Position numbers and translations under genes: made by a program. 5,033 nucleotides of DNA from a bacterium HR36 (GTDB taxonomy: Bacteria; Planctomycetota; Planctomycetia; Gemmatales; HRBIN36): NCBI GenBank assembly GCA_002898995.1, contig BEIM01000299.1, positions 1 through 5,033 on the forward strand, given 5' to 3'. Shown in pieces: positions 1 through 5,033 of this stretch. Numbering within the stretch: position 1 is the first letter of the stretch; each line of letters starts with the position of its first letter. Below the pieces are notes generated by a model that was not told where the DNA came from, ran no database searches, and saw nothing but the letters and a program-made list of their open reading frames with translations.

Positions 1-1297
1 CGCCGTAACCTACGGGGCGAATGTCGCTTTCCTTATCCACCATCTTGGGCGTCGTACCCGAGGAGACCAGCGAATGAAAGCCGCTGATCGCCCCACACAT
101 GATGCAAATGAAGACGAACGGGAATATGTGCCCCTTAAAGGTCGGCCCACCTGCGAGGAAAACCTCGTTGATTGGCGGATGTCGTAGCGGCGGATTCGCA
201 ACCAAGACGCCCACCACCAAAAGCAGAATGGTGCCGATCTTCAAAAAACTCGAGAGATAGTCGCGCGGCGCCAGCAGGAGCCAGACGGGCAACACTGAGG
301 CAACGAACCCGTAAATACCCATAGCCAAGATCGTCTGTTCACGGGTCAGCGAAAAGTACGGTTCCAGCGCGGAGCCGGGAATCCAGTTACCGATGATCGT
401 CGCCGCAATGACGCCTGCAGCACCTAGGAGCGACGCTTCCACTACTTTCCCCGGGCGAATGCGATACATCCACAAACCCACGAACAAGGCTATCGGAATC
501 GTGCAGGCGATGGTAAACGTGCCCCAAGAACTGCCCGGCACTATCTGCTTGCAGCCGCTGGGCAGAGTTACGATCCCGTCTCGCACTTCTAGGCGTCGCT
601 CAGGCGGAACGAGGATCTGAAACGCTTCTGGCCGCTCGCGCCAACGATCCTGAGCCGTGTAACGCAACTGACAATTTTCGGGAAAACGATAACACCCACC
701 GTGATTCGAGGGAGATTCCACGAGTTGCAGCGTAGCATCGGGAGGCAGGCGGATTTGCATCCCGGCGGCCAACGGCACCTCTTCCCCGCCCAGAGCCTTC
801 ACCACGACCATGCCTAAACCCGCCAGAGCGATCACCACGATAAACAAAATGGCGGCACTGACTACCACCGTTGCCCATGGCCCCAACTCGGTGCGAGCAA
901 TCTCGGCCAGCGATTTGCCTCCACGCCGCACCGACGCTGCCAACACGAGCATATCTTGCACCGCCCCTGCCAGGCACACTCCGATCACCAACCAAAGCAG
1001 TCCCGGCAAATAGCCAAACTGCATTGCCAGCACGGGACCAATGAGCGGGCCTGCCCCAGCAATGGCCGCAAATTGTACCCCGAATAACACCCAGCGACTC
1101 GTAGGATGATAGTTCTGCCCATCATACAGCCGATGCGCTGGTGTCGGAATGCGATCATCCAAGACCGCAACCTTCGCCGCCAAAAATGCACTGTAATAGC
1201 GATAAGCGATCGCCAGTATCCCCAGCACCGCTAGCATTACCGGCATGGCGTGTACCACCAACCGGCCTCCGATTTCCTGATAAATAACGCCCTCCAT
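1..1297 (-). CDS. cstA: CstA family carbon-starvation transporter (N-terminal 432 residues; 3' end outside window)
   Basis: This is a polytopic inner-membrane transporter of the CstA family. Characterised members take up peptides or pyruvate and are induced when carbon runs out; the substrate here is inferred only from the family. I translated the minus strand and found one unbroken frame to the window edge, so about the first 60% of a typical protein near 700 residues is present. Family signatures are clear: FAAIAGAGPLIGPVLA (residues 76-91), PVWLLLAPRDYLSSFLKIG (337-355) and SGFHSLVSSGTTPKM (405-419). Hydrophobic helices lie near 17-35, 72-90, 95-121, 141-166, 260-277, 288-305, 324-343, 353-368 and 391-410. 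Compared with my memory of E. coli CstA, the first N-terminal helix is absent and about 86 extra residues (170-256, three Cys) interrupt the loop between VVVKAL and SWGTFT. The ATG is supported by GGAG seven bases upstream. The gene diverges from the permease. Confidence 0.95.
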   Translation of the reverse strand, partial: MEGVIYQEIGGRLVVHAMPVMLAVLGILAIAYRYYSAFLAAKVAVLDDRIPTPAHRLYDGQNYHPTSRWVLFGVQFAAIAGAGPLIGPVLAMQFGYLPGLLWLVIGVCLAGAVQDMLVLAASVRRGGKSLAEIARTELGPWATVVVSAAILFIVVIALAGLGMVVVKALGGEEVPLAAGMQIRLPPDATLQLVESPSNHGGCYRFPENCQLRYTAQDRWRERPEAFQILVPPERRLEVRDGIVTLPSGCKQIVPGSSWGTFTIACTIPIALFVGLWMYRIRPGKVVEASLLGAAGVIAATIIGNWIPGSALEPYFSLTREQTILAMGIYGFVASVLPVWLLLAPRDYLSSFLKIGTILLLVVGVLVANPPLRHPPINEVFLAGGPTFKGHIFPFVFICIMCGAISGFHSLVSSGTTPKMVDKESDIRPVGYG

Positions 1298-1304
1298 TGA
1301 ATAT

Positions 1305-1312
1305 CTCCGTCC
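1305..1312 (-). promoter_or_regulatory. ribosome-binding site of cstA
   Basis: Read on the minus strand this is GGACGGAG, with GGAG ending seven bases before the ATG at 1297. The spacing is ideal and decides the start in favour of the short N-terminus beginning MEGVIYQEIGG. Confidence 0.7.
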
Positions 1313-1346
1313 GCCTAAGGATATCTTTTGCGCTGCTATTGATCCT

Positions 1347-1368
1347 GGAGGCACGCCTCGTGCGCTCC
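1347..1368 (-). other. hairpin in the cstA leader
   Basis: The plus strand reads GGAG-GCACG-CCT-CGTGC-G-CTCC: nine base pairs with one bulged G and a 3-base loop, about 50 bases upstream of the cstA ATG. It is not followed by a T-run on either strand, so it is not an intrinsic terminator. It could be a leader RNA structure or a protein-binding site; its function is unknown. Confidence 0.4.
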
Positions 1369-1384
1369 GTGCAACGCGCTCCGT
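1362..1384. repeat. 9-base direct repeat upstream of cstA, period 14
   Basis: GCGCTCCGT occurs exactly at 1362-1370 and again at 1376-1384, on the same strand and 14 bases apart. The first copy overlaps the right arm of the cstA leader hairpin. Short direct repeats upstream of a regulated transporter can be operator half-sites, but nothing here identifies a regulator and chance cannot be excluded. Confidence 0.35.
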
Positions 1385-1735
1385 CTGCTTCCTGCTGTCC
1401 ACCAAACTAGACCAGCCTTTCGCACATGGTGCCGTTTGGTGCTAATTTATGCTACACGGCCTGGGCCGAAAATAAAACGCATCGAGCGGAGCGGTATATT
1501 CGCGGAATCACGCAAGGGGACCAACAATCGTGCGATCGCCCACCACGATCCGCTGGCGGAGATTAAACGCCAGGGCGCTTGTTTGCGCGGCCATGCAAAC
1601 GCGCACCAGCACCCACACCGCCGATGTTCACGCAATGGTCGGGCGGCACTACGCCTGGCCCGCCTTGCGAATCTCTGCTTGCAGTATCTCGCCGATAGCT
1701 GGAGAAACCAGGCATGCTTCGAAGGCGCCTACCCG

Positions 1736-1763
1736 TTGGGAAACGAGTGGGCAATAATAAAAG
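1736..1763 (+). promoter_or_regulatory. possible sigma-70-type promoter for the permease gene (weak)
   Basis: TTGGGA (1736-1741) is separated by 16 bases from TAAAAG (1758-1763), giving four of six consensus matches in each box. It lies in the most AT-rich patch of the gap and would give a leader of roughly 105-110 bases that includes the hairpin at 1782-1806. This is the best candidate I could find by eye, but it is not strong. Confidence 0.2.
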
Positions 1764-1781
1764 TTAGGTGCATTGCTACGC

Positions 1782-1806
1782 TGACGCGCTTTGGTAGCGC
1801 TCGTCA
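1782..1806 (+). other. hairpin in the presumed permease leader
   Basis: TGAC-GCGCT-TTGGT-AGCGC-TC-GTCA forms nine base pairs with a 2-base bulge on the 3' side and a 5-base loop. It ends 70 bases before the permease ATG. No T-run follows, so it is not a terminator. It could act in the mRNA leader or as an operator. Confidence 0.4.
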
Positions 1807-1876
1807 ACGCAGGATGGAGACTGCGAACAGGAAAGCCGTGCTCGGCCTGGCGGCGCCAGACACGGCGAATTAAACC

Positions 1877-3280
1877 ATGTTGGATCGGCAAGCCTTGCTC
1901 GACATTCTGACTTATACCTTTTACGCCGGGTTGGTGGCAGCCTCCCTGCTGGTGCTGGCGGCGCCGTTTCTGTTAGGGGTCAAAGGCCGACGGTGCGTAA
2001 CTGCGGCGGTACGCAGTCTCTGGCTGCACAAGATGCGCTCGTTTTTGTCCGTCTTGGGCATCATCATCGGCACGCTCGCGGTAATCGTGTTGATGGCCTT
2101 TGGCGAAGGGAGTATGCACGAGGCGCTGGAGGAGATCAAGCGGCAGGGCGCCACGAACATCGTGGTCACCAGCGTCAAACCGCCCGAAGATTCCAGCGCC
2201 ACACGCCGATCCTTCGTGGCTCGTTATGGTTTGACTTATGACGACCTCCGCTATTACGAAGACGCCCTGAGCGAGCAAGTGGTTTCGATTCTCCCGTTGC
2301 GAATTCTGCCGGCGGAAGTGCGCCCTGTTCTCGCAGGCAATCGCATGATGAATTGCCGCGTGGTTGGGACCCGCCCTTATTATGCGGTCGCCTTTGGCCT
2401 GGAGAACGCCCTGGCAGAAGGGCGATTCCTCACGGAAGCAGATGAATCTCCCGTGCCCGCCAATGTCGCGGTAATCGGTTCCGATGTGGCACAAACGTTA
2501 TTTCCCGGCGAATCGCCCTTGGGCAAGAGCATCAAGTTCAGCGGCAAGGATCGGGCGTTTGTGGTGGTGGGCGTATTGAAATCCCGCAGTCCCAGCACGA
2601 GCGGGGCGATTATCGAGCAATTCAACTCGGATGTGTACATTCCTCTGGAAGCCTCACGAGCGCTGCTCGGTGAAACGCAGTATATTCGGGCCACCGGTTC
2701 GCGAAGTGCCGAGCAAGTGCAACTGCACCAGATAATCGTAACCGTGCGGGAGATGGCACAAGTGCGGCCCACCGCCGATATGATCCGCGAGCAACTCCGC
2801 CGTTACCACTTGAAACCCGATTGGGACATCAAGATTCCCCTTGATCGTTTGGAGCAAGCGGAGCGGACACGGATGCGCGCACGGATACTGTTGGCAGCGA
2901 TTGCGGGGATCTCACTTCTGGTAGGCGGGATCGGCATCATGAACATCATGTTGGCCAGCGTGACGGAGCGCACCCGTGAAATTGGCATTCGCCGAGCCCT
3001 GGGTGCCAAGCGCGGCGACATTACCTTGCAATTCCTCACCGAAGCCATTGTACAAACCACGCTAGGGGGCATAGTGGGCGTGGTGTTGGGTTTGCTCATT
3101 GTCTTGGTGGCGCCGCTGGTGGCCGAACGCTTCTTCGCCACTCACCTGCCAGCGAAAGTTCACGTGCCGTCCATCTTTCTGGCCTTCTTCTTTGCGGTAG
3201 CGGTCGGCGTCTTGTTCGGCTGGTATCCCGCCCGGCGGGCCGCTTACCTCGATCCCATCGAAGCCCTCCGCCATGAGTAA
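1877..3280 (+). CDS. MacB/FtsX-type ABC transporter permease (467 residues, complete)
   Basis: This is an inner-membrane permease of the MacB/LolE/FtsX (type VII) ABC class. Members use ATP hydrolysis by a separate LolD-like subunit, or a fused domain as in MacB, to move substrates in the periplasm or drive efflux by mechanotransmission. An extra hydrophobic helix (residues 11-33) precedes the usual fold: helix 55-76, a periplasmic MacB_PCD-like domain about 77-330, then helices near 336-359, 393-415 and 430-451. The signature GGIGIMNIMLASVTERTREI (350-369) continues into IGIRRALGAKRGDI, the segment that contacts the ATPase. The end GWYPARRAAYLDPIEALR is also typical. No ATPase domain is present, and the adjacent genes are neither ATPase nor adaptor. 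TAA lies in frame two codons before the ATG, so the start cannot lie further upstream, yet no Shine-Dalgarno sequence is visible. The substrate cannot be told from sequence, so no symbol is given. Confidence 0.93.
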   Translation: MLDRQALLDILTYTFYAGLVAASLLVLAAPFLLGVKGRRCVTAAVRSLWLHKMRSFLSVLGIIIGTLAVIVLMAFGEGSMHEALEEIKRQGATNIVVTSVKPPEDSSATRRSFVARYGLTYDDLRYYEDALSEQVVSILPLRILPAEVRPVLAGNRMMNCRVVGTRPYYAVAFGLENALAEGRFLTEADESPVPANVAVIGSDVAQTLFPGESPLGKSIKFSGKDRAFVVVGVLKSRSPSTSGAIIEQFNSDVYIPLEASRALLGETQYIRATGSRSAEQVQLHQIIVTVREMAQVRPTADMIREQLRRYHLKPDWDIKIPLDRLEQAERTRMRARILLAAIAGISLLVGGIGIMNIMLASVTERTREIGIRRALGAKRGDITLQFLTEAIVQTTLGGIVGVVLGLLIVLVAPLVAERFFATHLPAKVHVPSIFLAFFFAVAVGVLFGWYPARRAAYLDPIEALRHE

Positions 3281-3302
3281 ACAGCGGGCAAGACTACACT
3301 CC

Positions 3303-3326
3303 AGCCGCCGGTTGCGGCTAATTTTT
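3303..3326 (+). terminator. intrinsic terminator after the permease gene
   Basis: AGCCGC-CGGTT-GCGGCT gives a perfect 6-bp GC-rich stem with a 5-base loop, followed by AATTTTT. It begins 23 bases after the permease stop. Read on the opposite strand no T-run follows the stem, so it should end plus-strand transcription only and not serve the converging sigma gene. Confidence 0.75.
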
Positions 3327-3346
3327 CGCCCCTGCCAGCCGGCTGC

Positions 3347-4183
3347 TCAATTGGCTTGCAGAGCCTCAGCTAGTTTGTTGAGGGCCTCGGTTTCGATCTG
3401 CCGAACGCGCTCGCGGGTCAGACCCAAACGTTCGCCGATTTCCTTCAGGGTTTTCGGCTCCTCATTGTCCAGGCCGAAACGCATCCGCAGGATAGTGGCT
3501 TCCCGCTCGTCCATTTTCTCTAGCAGTTGCATGACCTGCGTCAAGTCATCGTGCTCCACCAACTCCGCATCGGGAGTCTTGGTGCGTTCGTCGGTAACCA
3601 TTTCTCCCAGCGTCCAATTGCTTTCGAGTTGTTCGGTCTGGGGCAGGGAATTGTAAATGCGGATGGCTTTTTTGATGATGTTGAGCTTTTTCTTCGGCAA
3701 GCCAAGAGCCCGAGCAATTTCTTCCTGGGTGGGAGTACGCCCGAGTTCATCCTGGAGCTGGTGAGCCATGCGCCGCCATTTGTTGAGCAATTCCACCATG
3801 TAGGCAGGGATGCGAATGGTTTTGCCACAGTTGACCAAAGCCCGCTTGATGGACTGTTTGATCCAGTAACTGGCATACGTGCTGAAGCGCGTGTTCATAT
3901 TGGGATCGAAACCCTCGACAGCGCGCAGCAGGCCGAGGTTGCCTTCTTCGATGAGGTCTTGCAGGGAGAGCCCTTTACCGGTGTAGTTGCGCGCGATGTT
4001 GACGACGAGGCGCAAGTTGGCGCGGATCATGCGGTCGCGGGCCTCGCTATCCCCCTGAGCAATGCGCCGCGCCAGTTCCTTTTCCTCTTCGGGCGTTAGC
4101 AACGGGGTTTCGTTGATCTCGCGCAGGTACGTTTCTAAAGGAGATTGGACGGGCTCTTCTTTCGGACGTTTCGCGCGGGCCAT
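3347..4183 (-). CDS. RpoD-like sigma-70 family RNA polymerase sigma factor (278 residues, complete)
   Basis: This factor directs core RNA polymerase to promoters. Region 1.2 (about 15-47, SPLETYLREINETPLLTPEE), region 2 (49-125, with NLRLVVNIARNYTGKGLSLQDLI and FSTYASYWIKQSIKR), region 3 (128-205) and region 4 (216-270) are all present. The factor lacks region 1.1 and the non-conserved insert of primary sigma factors, so it fits a short group 2-like or lineage-specific factor. Aligned by eye with E. coli RpoD, the -35 helix TRERVRQIE is conserved, while the -10-reading positions W433 and T440 become Tyr106 and Lys113; Gln437 is kept as Gln110. I chose the ATG at 4183 because AGGAG precedes it by nine bases; the frame stays open upstream to 4456, but that 91-codon extension has no sigma-like character. 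It converges on the permease with 66 bases between stops. The name rpoD is withheld because the paralogue class is uncertain. Confidence 0.95.
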   Translation of the reverse strand: MARAKRPKEEPVQSPLETYLREINETPLLTPEEEKELARRIAQGDSEARDRMIRANLRLVVNIARNYTGKGLSLQDLIEEGNLGLLRAVEGFDPNMNTRFSTYASYWIKQSIKRALVNCGKTIRIPAYMVELLNKWRRMAHQLQDELGRTPTQEEIARALGLPKKKLNIIKKAIRIYNSLPQTEQLESNWTLGEMVTDERTKTPDAELVEHDDLTQVMQLLEKMDEREATILRMRFGLDNEEPKTLKEIGERLGLTRERVRQIETEALNKLAEALQAN

Positions 4184-4192
4184 GGTGATAAG

Positions 4193-4197
4193 CTCCT
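4193..4197 (-). promoter_or_regulatory. ribosome-binding site that decides the sigma-factor start
   Basis: AGGAG on the minus strand, nine bases before the ATG at 4183. It supports the 278-residue product starting MARAKRPKEE over the 369-codon frame that opens at 4456. Confidence 0.7.
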
Positions 4198-4462
4198 GAG
4201 TTGCGGAAGTCTTTGAGCGCCTTATCGAAGGTGTGGAGAGATTCTGGCGTTTGCCGGCAGCAAAAGGCCAAGAAAATCCGTTTCTGCGGCCCATGCAGCT
4301 GGCACGACCAATACCTTTGGCAATCGCGGCACAATCGGCCCGGCCGGGAATGCCCCCGACGACCAACGGTTCCCAGGGACATTCCACGTCGTGCGCGGCG
4401 ATGTCAGGAGATTGTGGCGACCGCCAGCGCCTAACATCGGTTACCGACTCCCCCAAACATAC

Positions 4463-4484
4463 TCGAAGTTGACCGCAACGCTGG
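4463..4484. repeat. imperfect direct repeat B, copy 1
   Basis: A 22-base stretch containing GACCGCAACGCTGG. It matches 4606-4626 at 19 positions, with two substitutions and one missing base, and shares the exact 10-mer CCGCAACGCT. It lies about 280 bases upstream of the sigma-factor start. Confidence 0.45.
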
Positions 4485-4605
4485 CTCCTTCCGACACGAC
4501 TGCCCTGCTATCGGTCTGCAAAGCACGCCACATCCTACTCGCACATCGAGCAGGCGCGATTGTCCGTGATCCCTCGCTACTTTGCGAGCAACCGGCATAA
4601 TCAGG

Positions 4606-4626
4606 TCGAATTGGCCGCAACGCTAG
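4606..4626. repeat. imperfect direct repeat B, copy 2
   Basis: A 21-base stretch containing GGCCGCAACGCTAG, the partner of 4463-4484 in the same orientation. The copies are about 143 bases apart. On the minus strand the core reads AGCGTTGCGG. Its role is unknown. Confidence 0.45.
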
Positions 4627-4683
4627 TACTTATAGCCGTAACGTCCGGAACAACCCGACTACTGCCCCGACACTAAAGACGTG

Positions 4684-4718
4684 TGCGACGCCGAGTTGGA
4701 AAAGTGCGGCTCTTGAAA
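4684..4718. repeat. imperfect direct repeat A, copy 1, hairpin-forming
   Basis: A 35-base stretch beginning TGCGAC and ending AAGTGCGGCTCTTGAAA. It aligns with 4758-4793 at about 30 of 36 positions. On the minus strand its core is AAGAG-CCGCA-CTTTT, a 5-bp stem (one G-T pair) with loop CCGCA. Confidence 0.6.
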
Positions 4719-4757
4719 CTGTGGATTACCAGCCGAGCAGTTGGAACAGGATCTGGA

Positions 4758-4793
4758 TGCGACACGGAGCAGGAAGAGTGCGGCTTCTTGAAA
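4758..4793. repeat. imperfect direct repeat A, copy 2, hairpin-forming
   Basis: A 36-base stretch beginning TGCGAC and ending GAGTGCGGCTTCTTGAAA, 74 bases from copy 1 and ending 10 bases from the S1-gene stop. The minus-strand core AAGA(A)G-CCGCA-CTCTT forms the same 5-bp stem with a bulged A and the same CCGCA loop. It could fold in the 3' end of the S1 mRNA. The stem is short and no uninterrupted T-run follows, so I do not call it a terminator. Confidence 0.6.
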
Positions 4794-4802
4794 TGGCCGG
4801 TC

Positions 4803-5033
4803 TTATTGCTGCTGCGAGGTGGTGGGTTCGCTGGCGGGAGTTGGTTTTTCCTCGCGTTTCTGCTGGGGCAGATTGAAGAGTTGGCCACCGGCAGATTCGC
4901 CGGTGCCGCCCTTGAGTTCCCGACGGGGGCGTGCCGCTTCCGCACATCCTTCTTCTTCGCTCTTACCCCACTGGGCCCGTTTTCGGCTAAGGCGAATTTT
5001 GCGCTCCGTAGGATCGACACTGAGCACCTTGAC
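4803..5033 (-). CDS. S1 RNA-binding-domain protein, probably ribosomal protein bS1 (last 76 residues; 5' end outside window)
   Basis: The frame is open through the right edge and ends at TAA (4803-4805), so this is the C-terminus of a longer protein. The first visible residues, VKVLSVDPTERKIRLSRKRA, match the closing strands of an S1 (OB-fold) domain as repeated in ribosomal protein bS1, which binds mRNA on the 30S subunit and helps initiate translation. About 54 residues follow, rich in Gln, Glu, Pro and Gly and ending TTSQQQ, probably a disordered tail. Other S1-domain proteins, such as Tex-like or ribonuclease-type factors, can close with a similar motif, so the identity as bS1 rests on this motif and on the tail after the last domain. 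It lies upstream of the sigma gene on the same strand, with a 619-base gap. Confidence 0.75.
   Translation of the reverse strand, partial: VKVLSVDPTERKIRLSRKRAQWGKSEEEGCAEAARPRRELKGGTGESAGGQLFNLPQQKREEKPTPASEPTTSQQQ

Larger units (their letters stand above)
1298..1876. other. divergent intergenic region between cstA and the permease gene, no supportable gene
   Basis: This 579-base gap should hold the promoters of both flanking genes. Open frames here are short, start with weak codons such as TTG, overlap one another on both strands and give Arg/His-rich, domain-free translations, so I treat them as chance. The longest plus-strand frame (1436-1873, 145 codons) begins with TTG, lacks a Shine-Dalgarno sequence and stops three bases before the permease ATG. 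No tRNA-like T-arm or cloverleaf was seen. What I do see is a 9-base direct repeat and a hairpin on the cstA side, and a hairpin on the permease side, listed separately. I found no strong -35/-10 pair for cstA. Confidence 0.6.
4184..4802. other. 619-base gap between the S1 gene and the sigma gene, no supportable gene
   Basis: Both neighbours lie on the minus strand, so this stretch is the 3' flank of the S1 gene and the upstream region of the sigma gene. Open frames are short (at most about 115 codons), overlap on both strands and show no domain or plausible start. No tRNA is visible. A TATAAG box on the minus strand (4634-4629) lacks a properly spaced -35. Small inverted repeats occur (for example TTTGC/GCAAA at 4250-4264 and CTCGC/GCGAG near 4572-4587), neither with a T-run. 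Two pairs of imperfect direct repeats, listed separately, are the only clear structure. Confidence 0.6.

Noticed and set aside
1206..1213. GCGATCGC palindrome (again near 1532-1539), like the cyanobacterial HIP1 repeat
   Set aside because: Two copies of an 8-base GC-rich palindrome are too few, one is inside the cstA coding region, and the genes do not look cyanobacterial.
1436..1873. 145-codon plus-strand frame ending three bases before the permease ATG, in the same frame
   Set aside because: It starts with TTG, has no Shine-Dalgarno sequence, its translation is Arg/His/Ala-rich with no domain, and overlapping frames exist on the other strand. The in-frame stop next to the ATG looks coincidental.
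3334..3346. GCAGCCGGCTGC-like palindrome just after the sigma stop as a minus-strand terminator
   Set aside because: The self-complementary core has almost no loop and no T-run follows directly on the minus strand.
3273..3656. Plus-strand frame overlapping the permease stop by ATGAGTAA, as in translationally coupled genes
   Set aside because: It runs through the intrinsic terminator and then antisense through the conserved end of the sigma gene, with an Arg/Ser-rich translation that mirrors that gene.
3527..4099. 190-codon plus-strand frame opposite the sigma gene
   Set aside because: It lies wholly antisense to a strongly conserved sigma factor and has no domain; long shadow frames are common in GC-rich coding sequence.
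4184..4456. 91-codon N-terminal extension of the sigma factor
   Set aside because: The AGGAG nine bases before the ATG at 4183 and the lack of any sigma-like or low-complexity region 1.1 character in the extension favour the shorter protein.
4629..4634. TATAAG on the minus strand as a -10 box for the sigma gene
   Set aside because: The only -35-like hexamer nearby (TTGTTC) is 13 bases away, which is too close, and the leader would be about 440 bases.
4701..4710. AAAGTGCGG resembling the core of the Haemophilus DNA uptake sequence (AAGTGCGGT)
   Set aside because: The final core base is C in both copies, the second copy differs further, there are only two, and nothing else suggests Pasteurellaceae.

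Overview
The window holds four protein-coding genes, two of them cut by the window edges, and two long gaps with no supportable gene. It reads as bacterial chromosome. The base composition is moderately GC-rich by eye. The mix of genes (a CstA-type transporter with a large periplasmic insert, a MacB/FtsX-type permease with an extra N-terminal helix, a short RpoD-like sigma factor with FSTYASYWIKQSIKR in region 2, and an S1-domain protein with a Gln/Pro/Glu-rich tail) looks most like a planctomycete of the Gemmata/Pirellula kind. That assignment comes from remembered family resemblance, not from a marker gene, and is held loosely.

Layout from left to right. Bases 1-1297 (minus strand) are the N-terminal 432 residues of a CstA carbon-starvation transporter; its 3' end lies outside the window. 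Bases 1298-1876 are a 579-base divergent gap with leader-type hairpins and short repeats but no convincing gene. Bases 1877-3280 (plus strand) are a complete MacB/FtsX-like ABC transporter permease, followed by an intrinsic terminator at 3303-3326. Bases 3347-4183 (minus strand) are a complete 278-residue sigma-70 family factor converging on the permease. Bases 4184-4802 are a 619-base gap containing two pairs of imperfect direct repeats. Bases 4803-5033 (minus strand) are the last 76 residues of an S1 RNA-binding-domain protein, probably ribosomal protein bS1.

The genes do not form one visible pathway. The S1 gene lies upstream of the sigma gene on the same strand, so read-through is possible, but 619 bases make a tight operon unlikely. 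The permease is flanked by a divergent and a convergent gene, so it appears to be transcribed alone and has no ATPase or membrane-fusion partner next to it. CstA and the permease diverge from a shared upstream region.

I did not find a new multi-gene system, CRISPR array, mobile element, tRNA or rRNA. The points most worth a second look are the roughly 86-residue periplasmic insert with three cysteines in CstA, the altered -10-recognition residues of the sigma factor, the lone permease without a ribosome-binding site, and the paired hairpin-forming repeats just downstream of the S1 gene.
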